From contig NZ_MTSB01000008.1 in assembly GCF_002093745.1 (NCBI RefSeq), positions 186,001-250,000 of the forward strand: DNA of 64,000 bases. The letters are read 5' to 3'. Positions 44,565 to 52,956 of the stretch are shown piece after piece. Within the stretch, counting starts at the first letter, position 1. Each line of letters starts with the position of its first letter. The stretch comes from Pseudomonas graminis. Lineage in GTDB: Bacteria > Pseudomonadota > Gammaproteobacteria > Pseudomonadales > Pseudomonadaceae. Under the pieces are notes generated by a model that ran no database searches, had not been told where the DNA came from, and saw only the letters and a list, made by a program, of their open reading frames with translations. The translations under genes and the position numbers were made by a program.

Positions 44565-44654
44565 GGATTCAGCCCGATAGCATCAATGACCGGACACCGC
44601 CCGAGTCATGTTCCACATCAGACTTCTCACCAACAACAAGAATGGAGAATGCTC

Positions 44655-45587
44655 ATGCCCCAAAAACGTCCGGTCATCATCACCTGCGCGGTCACGGGGG
44701 CCATCCATACCCCGTCGATGTCGCCTCATTTGCCGATCACGCCCCAGGAAATCGCCGATGCAGCCATCGGTGCCGCCGAGGCCGGCGCATCCATTGTCCA
44801 CTTGCATGCCCGTGATCCGGTTGACGGGCGTCCCAGTCAGGATGTCGACCTGTTTCGGCAGTTCCTGCCGCAGATCAAGGCGAGGAGCGACGTGGTGATC
44901 AACATCACCACCGGCGGTGCGCCGACGATGGGCGTGGAAGAGCGCTTGCAACCCGTGGCGCAGCTCAAGCCGGAACTTGCCTCGCTGAACATGGGGTCCA
45001 TGAACTTCGGTTTGTACGAGATGCTCGATCGCTATAGCGAATTCAAGCACGACTGGGAGCGGCCCTACCTGGCCGAGAGTGATGACCGGATATTCCGTAA
45101 CACCTTCCGCGACATCACTCATATCCTCAATACCTGTGCCGAGAACCGCACGCGCTTTGAAATTGAATGCTACGACATCGGTCATCTGTACACCGCAGCG
45201 CACTTTCTGCAGCGCGGTTTGCTCAAGGCACCGATTTTCATCCAGTCGGTATTTGGTTTGCGCGGAGGCATCGGGGGGCACCCTGAAGATCTGGCGCACA
45301 TGCGTCGCACGGCTGACCGTCTGTTTGGCGATGCTTATCAATGGTCGATTCTGGGGGCTGGCCGCAATCAGATTCCGCTGGGCACTATGGGGCTGTCGAT
45401 GGGCAGTCATGTGCGTGTCGGCCTTGAAGACTCGCTGTGGGACGGGCCGGGCAAGCTGGCGGCGTCCAATGCCGATCAGGTCAGGCGTATTCGCACGATT
45501 ATCGAAGCGTTGGGCGGGCGGGTGGCAACGCCGGATGAAGCCCGTGAACTTCTCGACCTGAAAGGCCAGGACAAGGTCGACTTTTAG
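44655..45587 (+). CDS. Beta-keto acid cleavage enzyme (BKACE/DUF849)
   Basis: Metal-dependent lyase that condenses a beta-keto acid with acetyl-CoA to give acetoacetate and a new CoA ester; cytoplasmic, 310 residues. TIM-barrel signature AGASIVHLHARD carries the metal ligands H49 and H51, and E258 in VGLEDSLW is the likely third residue. The ATG at 44655 has GGAG spaced 7 bases; the ATG at 44649 is too close to it. In this operon the likely substrate is the product of the SDR dehydrogenase, for example 2-deoxy-3-keto-D-ribonate. Confidence 0.88.
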   Translation: MPQKRPVIITCAVTGAIHTPSMSPHLPITPQEIADAAIGAAEAGASIVHLHARDPVDGRPSQDVDLFRQFLPQIKARSDVVINITTGGAPTMGVEERLQPVAQLKPELASLNMGSMNFGLYEMLDRYSEFKHDWERPYLAESDDRIFRNTFRDITHILNTCAENRTRFEIECYDIGHLYTAAHFLQRGLLKAPIFIQSVFGLRGGIGGHPEDLAHMRRTADRLFGDAYQWSILGAGRNQIPLGTMGLSMGSHVRVGLEDSLWDGPGKLAASNADQVRRIRTIIEALGGRVATPDEARELLDLKGQDKVDF

Positions 45588-45691
45588 TCAGGCGTCATTG
45601 TTGGTCGTGTGCGGGTACGCTGTCGAAGGGCTGATACCTGCTGTTTACCGCAAAACGTGTCATCTCAATAACAACAAGACAGAGGTGAAAG

Positions 45692-46570
45692 ATGCGTATC
45701 GAAATCGTTGTCGACGTGAAAACCACGCTGGGCGAAGGCCCGGTCTGGGATGTCGAGCAACAGCGCCTGTACTGGATCGATAGTTTCGACGGTCGTGTCC
45801 TGCGTTGCACGGAGGACGGGCGCGAGTTAAGAGCCTGGGATGTCGGCCAGAAAATCGGTTCCATGGCCTTGCGCAAGAACGGCGATGCGGCGCTCGTCGC
45901 GTTGCAGTCCGGCCTGTACAACCTTGACCTGCCGACCGGCGATCTCGAGCTGATCGTCGACCCCGAGCCGGGGCTGCCGAACAATCGGCTCAATGATGGC
46001 AAGGTGGACCGGCAGGGCAGGTTTATCGTCGGCTCGATGGACACTCGGGAAGACCAGGCCAGCGCGAGGCTGTACCGCCTCGATCCGGACCTGAGCCTGC
46101 ACACGCTGGACGAAGGCATCATCGTTTCCAACGGGCCATGCTGGAGCCCGGGCGGAGAAACGTTCTATTTTGCCGACACCTGGTCCGGTGAAATCTGGGC
46201 GTACGACTACAACCACGCCACCGGTGCCGTTGCCAACAGGCGCACTTTTGCCCATGTCGACACCTCTGCAGGAGGCGCAGCGGATGGTTGCACCGTGGAT
46301 GCCGAAGGCTGCCTGTGGCAAGCATTGGTGTACGCCGGAAAACTGGTGCGCTATACCCCGGACGGGCAGGTGGATCGCATTATCGAGATGCCGGTGAAGA
46401 AGGTGACGAGTCTGACCTTCGGCGGTCCGAACCTCGATACGCTGTTTGTCACGTCAATGGCCAAGCCGCCGTTGCCGCGCTTTCCGGAGGACGGTCAGCA
46501 ACGCGGTGCGTTGTTCGCCATCACCGGGCTGGGTGTGAAAGGCATCGCTGAACGGCGTTTCGCCAGCTAA
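45692..46570 (+). CDS. SMP-30/gluconolactonase-family lactonase
   Basis: Six-bladed beta-propeller lactone hydrolase, 292 residues, no signal peptide. TLGEGPVWD near the N-terminus carries the metal-ligand Glu, NDGKVDRQGRFIVGSMD near residue 105 and SNGPCWSPGGETFYFADT near 145 carry the other metal-binding Asn/Asp positions. It could open a deoxyribonolactone or similar sugar lactone ahead of the SDR step. GAGG precedes the ATG. Confidence 0.87.
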   Translation: MRIEIVVDVKTTLGEGPVWDVEQQRLYWIDSFDGRVLRCTEDGRELRAWDVGQKIGSMALRKNGDAALVALQSGLYNLDLPTGDLELIVDPEPGLPNNRLNDGKVDRQGRFIVGSMDTREDQASARLYRLDPDLSLHTLDEGIIVSNGPCWSPGGETFYFADTWSGEIWAYDYNHATGAVANRRTFAHVDTSAGGAADGCTVDAEGCLWQALVYAGKLVRYTPDGQVDRIIEMPVKKVTSLTFGGPNLDTLFVTSMAKPPLPRFPEDGQQRGALFAITGLGVKGIAERRFAS

Positions 46571-46651
46571 CCGTCAATAACTGAACCTGAACGTTAAGGA
46601 TGACTGAACCCTTTCTCGTACGGGCGTGCGCGGCACGCCTGGAGATTTCCC

Positions 46652-47974
46652 ATGCCGAATAACAAAAATGCATCGCTGGGCAAGATTCATCGGTTTTCGT
46701 GGGTGTCGTTGTTGGTGTGCTGGATGATCTGGATTCTGAATGCCTATGACCGCGAGATTGTATTGCGCCTCGGCCCGACGATTTCCAAGCATTTTGAGTT
46801 GTCTGCGGATCAGTGGGGGACGGTGGCCACTGTCGTCATGCTCGCCTTGGCCGTTCTCGATATTCCAGGCTCCATCTGGAGCGATCGTTACGGTGGCGGC
46901 TGGAAGCGGGCGCGTTTCCAGGTGCCCTTGGTGCTGGGCTACACCGCTCTGTCTTTTCTTTCGGGGTTCAAGGCACTGAGTGGCAGCCTTGCCAGTTTCA
47001 TCGCATTACGGGTGGGTGTGAATCTGGGGGCTGGCTGGGGCGAACCGGTCGGGGTCAGCAATACCGCTGAATGGTGGCCAGTAGAGCGTCGCGGTTTTGC
47101 CTTGGGCGCACACCATACCGGCTACCCCATCGGCGCGATGCTCAGCGGCATCGTCGCCAGCTTCGTGATTACCACGTTCGGTGAGGAAAACTGGCGTTAT
47201 GTGTTCTTCTTCGCTTTCGTGGTTGCGCTGCCGTTGATGATCTTCTGGGCGCGTTATTCCACGGCCGAGCGCATCACTCAACTGTATGTGGACATCGCCG
47301 CCAAAGGCATGACCCCACCGGACAGCACGCCGTCAACCAACGTCAAAGGCCAGGTCTGGAAGTCGGTCAAAGCAACGCTGAGTAACCGCAATATCGCCCT
47401 GACAGCCGGCAATACCCTGCTGACTCAAGTGGTGTACATGGGCGTCAACATTGTCTTGCCTGCCTACCTGTACAACATCCTCAACCTGTCGCTGGCCGAA
47501 TCGGCAGGGATGAGCGTGGTGTTCACGTTGACCGGTATTCTTGGGCAATTGATCTGGCCCTCATTGTCGGACATCATCGGCCGGCGCATCACGTTGATCA
47601 TCTGCGGGATATGGATGGCCGTCAGCGTCGGTGCCTTTTACTTTGCCAACACCATCCTGATCGTTATCGCTGTGCAATTGCTTTTCGGTCTGGTTGCCAA
47701 TGCTGTCTGGCCTATCTACTACGCCGTCGCGTCCGATTCTGCGCAACCCTCTGCAACGTCGACAGCCAACGGCATCATCACCACGGCGATGTTCATCGGC
47801 GGCGGTATCGCGCCGGTATTGATGGGCACACTGATATCCATGGGCGGCGGCTGGACCAGCCTCAGCGGTTACACTGTGTGCTTCTTCGTGATGGCGGGCT
47901 GCGCAGTGGGCGGGGCCTTTCTGCAATTGTTTTCCCATCGTCCCGAGTTGCCGACGGAGCAGCCGAGCGTTTGA
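46652..47974 (+). CDS. MFS transporter, putative sugar-acid importer
   Basis: Inner-membrane major facilitator, 440 residues with twelve predicted helices. The first helix has WILNAYDREIVLRLGP, and DIPGSIWSDRYGGGWKR is the loop motif between helices 2 and 3. GGAG lies 7 bases before the ATG. As last gene of the operon it probably imports the substrate handled by the lactonase and dehydrogenase; deoxyribonate is a candidate. Confidence 0.85.
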   Translation: MPNNKNASLGKIHRFSWVSLLVCWMIWILNAYDREIVLRLGPTISKHFELSADQWGTVATVVMLALAVLDIPGSIWSDRYGGGWKRARFQVPLVLGYTALSFLSGFKALSGSLASFIALRVGVNLGAGWGEPVGVSNTAEWWPVERRGFALGAHHTGYPIGAMLSGIVASFVITTFGEENWRYVFFFAFVVALPLMIFWARYSTAERITQLYVDIAAKGMTPPDSTPSTNVKGQVWKSVKATLSNRNIALTAGNTLLTQVVYMGVNIVLPAYLYNILNLSLAESAGMSVVFTLTGILGQLIWPSLSDIIGRRITLIICGIWMAVSVGAFYFANTILIVIAVQLLFGLVANAVWPIYYAVASDSAQPSATSTANGIITTAMFIGGGIAPVLMGTLISMGGGWTSLSGYTVCFFVMAGCAVGGAFLQLFSHRPELPTEQPSV

Positions 47975-48508
47975 GACCGGAGACCAGGATTGCGCACGGC
48001 CTCGATGGATAAGTGTATATCGAGGTCGGTGCCTGCCTGCAAACCTGAAGTACGACGCGGGCACCTGACCCCAGACGCGCTCGGCGGGATGAGTCTGATC
48101 TGAGAGACAACACTCCCTGCCGCGCCGTAAACGCTTAGTTGGGGTTTTCTCACGACATTCCATCTTCCCTGTTGTATGCCCCGATTTAACGGTACAGGCC
48201 TTCCGTATAAAGGTATTAACCAAAAAGAATGAAGTATTAATAACGCATCTAAAGTCTGACTTTATCGGTCTTTAAACCTTTAATGTTGCTCATCATTTAA
48301 AAAAATTAATCCATTTTTATCAACGGGTTATGCGTATTTTTGCGTTGATTGATAGTGGGATTAGAGTTAACTCCTAAAGTTAATCAGCGACCGGACGACA
48401 TCATGGGTGTCGAAACGACATCACTCGCACGGGATAGTTCCAAAAACCTTTAGTGCGACTCACAGCTCACCCCATGCCACGGAAGGGCACGGTTCAGGAT
48501 CGCCAATC
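47975..48508. other. Intergenic region with candidate flagellar-type promoter
   Basis: No gene is supported here. The right part (48200-48380) is AT-rich. TAAA at 48375-48378, a 15-base spacer and GACGACAT at 48394-48401 resemble the sigma-28 pattern TAAA-N15-GCCGATAA at 5 of 8 bases in the -10, which would fit a chemoreceptor gene downstream. Confidence 0.35.
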
Positions 48509-50131
48509 ATGTTCAGCAAACTCAGCATCTCGCAAAAGCTGTACCTAAGTTTTGTCGCTATCGTCGTGCTCATCGGCGTGCTGGTGGCAAGTGCGTACAG
48601 AGGCTTTGAGCAGGTCGAAGACGCTACCAGCAGTAACGTCCATACCTACCAGGTGCTGAGCGACGCACAGCTGGCTCTGGAGCAACTGATCAATATCGAG
48701 ACGGGCATGCGAGGCTTTGTCATTGCTTCGAAAGATGCATTTCTTGAGCCGTTGGTCGCGGGTGAGAAGCGTTTTAACGAAGAGCTCGAATCGCTCAAAC
48801 GCCTGACAGCGGATAATGCCGAGCAACAGCGTCGTCTGACCGCATTGGGGGATACTCAGAAGCGCTGGCTCAATGAAGATATCAATCCGATCATCGCTTT
48901 GCGTCGGGATTTGACCGCACGCAATATGCCCGATGACGAGTTGGATGCACGTATTACATCCGGTGCCGACAAGGCCAAGATGGACAGCATGCGTGCGCTG
49001 CTGGCCGAAATCAGTGGTACAGAGAATAAGCTGTTGGCGCTGCGGACCCAGAACATGGCGGACGCCAAGCACCTCGCTATCATGATTCTGTTTTGCGGTG
49101 GCCTGGCGGCTGCACTGCTCTCTGCCATATTGGCGACGGCGCTGGGGCGCAGCACCACGGCACGCCTGCAAGCCGCTATCGATGCCGCAACGGCCATCGC
49201 CAATGGCAAGCTCGATACGGTGATTGACACCAGCAGCCATGATGAACTGCCAAAGGCCTTCGACCGCATGCAGAATCGTCTGCGGGAGATGATTCAACAG
49301 ATCAGCCGCGCATCCAATCAACTTGCACTCGCCGTGCAGCAGATTTCCGGTGCCTCCGAGCAGCTTTCCGGGGCCATTCAGGAGCAATCCAACTCTGCTT
49401 CGATGATGGCAGCGACGATCGAGGAACTGACGGTCAGCATCCACCATGTGTCCGAAAATGCTGACGAAGCCCACCAGATTGCCAGCCGTTCAGGCGAGCA
49501 ATCCAAGGAAGGGGCTCTGGTTATCGAAAACACCTTGTCCAGCATGAACGGCATTGCCAAGACTGTGCAGCATTCGTCCGCGCAAGTTGCCGACCTGGGG
49601 CAGCACTCGGAGCACATTTCGTCGATCATCAGCGTGATTCAAGGCATCGCCGACCAGACCAACCTGTTGGCGCTCAATGCGGCCATTGAAGCGGCACGTG
49701 CTGGTGAGCAAGGGCGAGGTTTCGCAGTGGTTGCCGACGAAGTCCGTCTGCTGGCGCAGAACACGGGCAAGTCGACCAAAGAGATCGCCGGCATGATCGA
49801 AAAAATCCAGGCGGGTGTACGGGAGACGGTCGAAAGCATGCGCAGTGGCGTCATCGAAGTGAACAGCGGTGTAGAGATGGCCAGCACCGCAGGTAGCGCA
49901 ATCGTCGAGATCCGCGACAGTTCGAACAAAGTCCTGCAGGTTGTCGATCAGATATCCTTTGCCTTGCGCGAGCAGACAGTCGCCAGTCAGGACGTTGCGC
50001 GCAGCGTAGAACGGTCCGCGCAAATGGCGGAGCAGAACAATATGTCGGTGCAGGAGTTGCTCAAGACCAGTGGCGGTTTGAACGCCTTGGCCAGCAGTCT
50101 GCAACTGGAAGTCAGCAAGTTTCAGCTTTAA
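48509..50131 (+). CDS. Methyl-accepting chemotaxis protein with CHASE3-like sensor
   Basis: Transmembrane chemoreceptor, 540 residues. A helix at 10-30 is followed by a short periplasmic helical-bundle domain of CHASE3 type (the [21 protein letters not shown] stretch shifted by one residue is diagnostic), a second helix near 190-210, HAMP, and the signalling domain with the hairpin tip [19 protein letters not shown]. The ATG at 48509 has AGGA upstream; earlier in-frame sequence does not look coding. The ligand is unknown. A terminator follows. Confidence 0.88.
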   Translation: MFSKLSISQKLYLSFVAIVVLIGVLVASAYRGFEQVEDATSSNVHTYQVLSDAQLALEQLINIETGMRGFVIASKDAFLEPLVAGEKRFNEELESLKRLTADNAEQQRRLTALGDTQKRWLNEDINPIIALRRDLTARNMPDDELDARITSGADKAKMDSMRALLAEISGTENKLLALRTQNMADAKHLAIMILFCGGLAAALLSAILATALGRSTTARLQAAIDAATAIANGKLDTVIDTSSHDELPKAFDRMQNRLREMIQQISRASNQLALAVQQISGASEQLSGAIQEQSNSASMMAATIEELTVSIHHVSENADEAHQIASRSGEQSKEGALVIENTLSSMNGIAKTVQHSSAQVADLGQHSEHISSIISVIQGIADQTNLLALNAAIEAARAGEQGRGFAVVADEVRLLAQNTGKSTKEIAGMIEKIQAGVRETVESMRSGVIEVNSGVEMASTAGSAIVEIRDSSNKVLQVVDQISFALREQTVASQDVARSVERSAQMAEQNNMSVQELLKTSGGLNALASSLQLEVSKFQL

Positions 50132-50170
50132 GCATCGAAAGACGGATCGGTAGCAGGACCTGCTGTAACG

Positions 50171-50212
50171 AAAACGCCCGGCATCAGGCAATAGGCTGAT
50201 GTCGGGCGTTTT
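50171..50212 (+). terminator. Intrinsic terminator after the chemoreceptor gene
   Basis: AAAACGCCCG and CGGGCGTTTT outer arms, with GCATCAG and CTGATGT inner pairing around GCAATAGG. Confidence 0.88.
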
Positions 50213-50313
50213 GCTGTCTGCGCTGTTAGGGTTCAGTCCTACCCAAGCGTGCGCAATGTTCTGGCCGCCGGCATGAGGCTGGAATCTGTGCGCTATTCAA
50301 CGCGGGTTACACG

Positions 50314-50604
50314 ATGTCAGACGGTTATTCGGACGTTGCCGAAGCTAATCATGAAGCGCCAGAAGGCCATTATCATGGCTACTGCTTCTATCACGGGCAG
50401 GATGTCGAGCGTGTGGTTGAAGGTGGCGAGTTGATGATTGCCTTCGGCGCACTCGACGATGATCCCGCGCAGAGCGTCGGTGTTGGTCAGACCGTGTGCG
50501 AGGCGTTGAGGGCTGCCGGTTTTCAGGTGACCTGGAATGAAACGGATGAACAGCGCATCGAGATTCATGCAATGAAGTGGCAGCGCAGGCAGGAGCAGGA
50601 CTGA
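50314..50604 (+). CDS. DUF6891-like protein, probably 5' truncated
   Basis: The 96-residue product resembles the C-terminal part of DUF6891 proteins as recalled: TMSDGYSDVAEA, GYCFYHGQDVERVVEGGE and LMIAFGALDDDPAQS. In-frame codons upstream of the ATG read LFNAGY, which also fits the family, but the frame is closed by a TAG about 29 codons before the ATG and has no start codon, so the N-terminal half is missing. It may be a remnant. It is convergent with the ArsR gene. Confidence 0.5.
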   Translation: MSDGYSDVAEANHEAPEGHYHGYCFYHGQDVERVVEGGELMIAFGALDDDPAQSVGVGQTVCEALRAAGFQVTWNETDEQRIEIHAMKWQRRQEQD

Positions 50605-50616
50605 CGCCTTCCTGCT

Positions 50617-50916
50617 TCAGCGCTGCGCCAGAATACTCCCCAGCAGCCCGGGAAACCGGCTCTCCAGCACCTGAGTCCTCAGAGAGTTCATGTGTGTGGT
50701 GCCGATGTTCCGGGTGTGTACAAGCCCTGCGTCGCGCAACACGCGGAAGTGATGGGACATGCTGGACTTCGGGCGCCCGCCGTCCAGCTCCCCGCAGGTG
50801 GCCTCGGCCACGTCTGCCAGGCAACGCACAATGCCCATGCGCACGGGGTCACTCAAGGCGTACAACACGCGTTCAAGGGTCAGGTCTTCAGGTTCGGGGT
50901 GTAGGAAGGTTCGCAT
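50617..50916 (-). CDS. ArsR-family regulator, divergent from xenA
   Basis: The 99-residue winged-helix protein has the ArsR pattern ALSDPVRMGIVRCLADV, then SSMSHHFRVLRDAGLVHTRN as the recognition helix region. It lacks the CxC metal motif of arsenic sensors, so the signal is more likely an organic or redox compound. It is divergent from xenA across 94 bp that hold a clear palindrome, so it probably controls xenA and itself. Confidence 0.85.
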   Translation of the reverse strand: MRTFLHPEPEDLTLERVLYALSDPVRMGIVRCLADVAEATCGELDGGRPKSSMSHHFRVLRDAGLVHTRNIGTTHMNSLRTQVLESRFPGLLGSILAQR

Positions 50917-50952
50917 GGGGGCATGATATCAAGGCTTCCGTTCATTGCCATA

Positions 50953-50970
50953 GTTCGATTACCATCGAAC
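50953..50970. promoter_or_regulatory. Palindromic operator in the ArsR/xenA intergenic region
   Basis: GTTCGA and TCGAAC arms separated by TTACCA, 36 bp from the ArsR start and 40 bp from the xenA start. Size and position fit an ArsR-family site. Confidence 0.65.
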
Positions 50971-51010
50971 AAGTAAAATCCAAAGTCATCTGGCCCACGG
51001 GAGCTTTCCA

Positions 51011-52102
51011 ATGTCTGCATTGTTCGAACCCTTCAAACTGAAAGACGTCACGCTGCGCAACCGAATCGCCATTCCGCCGATGTGCCAATACTCGGCAATC
51101 GACGGGGTCGTCAATGACTGGCACCACGTCCACCTTGCCAGCATGGCGCGTGGTGGTGCGGGTTTGCTGGTGGTTGAAGCCACCGCCGTTGCACCGGAAG
51201 GGCGGATCACCCCTGGTTGCACCGGTATCTGGAACGACGAGCAAGCCCAGGCATTTGTGCCGATTGTCAAAGCCATCAAGGACGCAGGTTGCGTGCCGGG
51301 TATCCAGATCGCCCACGCGGGCCGTAAGGCCAGCGCCAACCGTCCGTGGGAAGGCGACGATCATATTGTCGCCTCCGATTCGCGTGGCTGGGACACCATC
51401 GCCCCCTCTGCGATTGCCTTCGGTGCCAACCTGCCCAAAGTACCGCGTGCGATGACCCTCGAAGACATCGCTCGTGTTCGTCAGAACTTCGTCGATGCTG
51501 CCCGTCGCGCCCGTGATGCCGGTTTTGAATGGATCGAACTGCACTTTGCCCACGGCTACCTGGGGCAGAGCTTCTTTTCCGAACATTCCAATCAGCGTAC
51601 CGATGAATACGGCGGCAGTTTCGACAACCGCAGCCGTTTCTTGCTTGAAACACTGGCTGCGGTGCGTGAAGTCTGGCCGGAAAACCTGCCGCTGACGGCA
51701 CGTTTCGGGGTGATCGAATACGACGGTCGCGATGAGCAAACACTCACTGAGTCCATCGAGCTGGCCCGTCGTTTCAAGGCCGGTGGGCTTGATCTGTTAA
51801 GTGTCAGCGTTGGCTTCAGCACGCCTGATGCCAACATTCCGTGGGGACCCGCGTTCATGGGCCCGATTGCCGAGCGTGTGCGTCGCGAAGCGGCTATTCC
51901 CGTGACCAGCGCCTGGGGCTTTGGCGAGCCGAAACTGGCGGAAGACGCAGTTAAATCAGGTCAGCTCGATCTGGTCTCGATAGGTCGCGCGCACCTGGCT
52001 GATCCGCATTGGGCTTATTTCGCTGCGAAAGAGCTGGGCGTCGAGAAGTCTGCCTGGACCTTGCCTGCGCCTTACGCTCACTGGCTTGAGCGTTATCGCT
52101 GA
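51011..52102 (+). CDS. xenA: NADH:flavin oxidoreductase (Old Yellow Enzyme), xenobiotic reductase A
   Basis: FMN-containing ene-reductase of the thermophilic-like/YqjM class, cytoplasmic, 363 residues. It follows P. putida XenA along its full length as recalled. IPPMCQYSA near residue 25 carries the redox-tuning Cys, QIAHAGRKAS near 100 and HFAHGYLGQSFFS near 178 are the FMN/substrate sites, and the C-terminal PAPYAHWLERYR is a hallmark of this subgroup. It reduces activated alkenes, quinones and nitro compounds. A terminator follows. Confidence 0.92.
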   Translation: MSALFEPFKLKDVTLRNRIAIPPMCQYSAIDGVVNDWHHVHLASMARGGAGLLVVEATAVAPEGRITPGCTGIWNDEQAQAFVPIVKAIKDAGCVPGIQIAHAGRKASANRPWEGDDHIVASDSRGWDTIAPSAIAFGANLPKVPRAMTLEDIARVRQNFVDAARRARDAGFEWIELHFAHGYLGQSFFSEHSNQRTDEYGGSFDNRSRFLLETLAAVREVWPENLPLTARFGVIEYDGRDEQTLTESIELARRFKAGGLDLLSVSVGFSTPDANIPWGPAFMGPIAERVRREAAIPVTSAWGFGEPKLAEDAVKSGQLDLVSIGRAHLADPHWAYFAAKELGVEKSAWTLPAPYAHWLERYR

Positions 52103-52112
52103 TCGCCAGTTG

Positions 52113-52148
52113 AAAAAGGGGCGGCTCCTTTCGGAGTCTGCCCCTTTG
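52113..52148 (+). terminator. Intrinsic terminator after xenA
   Basis: AAAGGGGC and GCCCCTTT outer arms with CTCC/GGAG inner pairing around TTTC. Confidence 0.8.
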
Positions 52149-52956
52149 ATTCAGCCGCAGGTTTACACGTAACCGCTTACTTGCGCTGCCCGCTTGGCGC
52201 AAGACCTCTTGGCTGCACGCCCAAACCACAGCCCACCTCCCGCTTTAAATCCTGATAGCCCGGAAAACGGCACTCGTTCGCCACGCGTTTACAGGTCGAA
52301 CCCGTGAAGCGGTTTTACGGGGCAGGGGATGCCCGTTTCGCCTCGTCGACAGGCGCCATATCCGGGGCTGATGCAGCAACCAACGTCACCGGCATTGATC
52401 TGGCGCAATGCGAACGCCTTCTCGCTGTTTCAAGGTGACGAAATTAATTTATTTATCGGTGATCCGGCCGATATAGACCTACGTATGCAGCGCTCTGCTT
52501 GCCCAAGCGTTCTGGAACAGGAGCCTCATGGACCCGCGTCTCGCTGGACTTTCGTTTTTGCTCACGCTGGGGTGGACCGGTGCCGTGTTTCTCGTCATCT
52601 GGTTTTTCTCCTGAATCAAGGAGTGTTTTCAGTGTGGGCGTTAGGTATTTGAGGTGCGTTTCCAACCGGTGATCTGACGGATCAACGGTTGCGTATTGAG
52701 TGATAGCCAAGTAGTGGCTCTGGAGATAGCCTGACTCAGGCTGTTCTGAACAGATCGCCTGCCCGCTGAGCAGTTTCGGCGTGTGGACCTGTTCTCGGTT
52801 CTGTAGTGGCCGGAGCTATGGAGGGCATTGAAAAAGACGATTACCCGGCCTGTTTGCAAGGCACCACAGTCCACGCATACCCATGCGCAGGGCCGGCAAC
52901 GACCGGTGTTTCACCCCCAAGAACTCCATAGATATTCACCCGCAGAGTATTTTCAC
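52149..52956. other. Long intergenic region ahead of the PAS receptor gene
   Basis: About 800 bp without a large gene. The only coding candidate is the 28-codon ORF listed at 52528-52614. GCCGATAT at 52467-52474 matches the sigma-28 -10 at 7 of 8 bases, but its -35 (TTTA) is poor. A leader for the receptor gene probably occupies the right part. Confidence 0.4.
52528..52614 (+). CDS. Possible 28-residue single-helix membrane peptide
   Basis: An ATG with CAGGAG 6 bases upstream opens MDPRLAGLSFLLTLGWTGAV and ends in LVIWFFS, one hydrophobic segment with a short charged N-terminus. Such tiny membrane proteins are easily missed. It has no recognised relatives known to me. Confidence 0.35.
   Translation: MDPRLAGLSFLLTLGWTGAVFLVIWFFS

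Noticed and set aside
52329..52652. 107-residue rightward ORF in the gap after xenA
   Set aside because: Codon use and amino acid content do not look coding and there is no ribosome site at its start.
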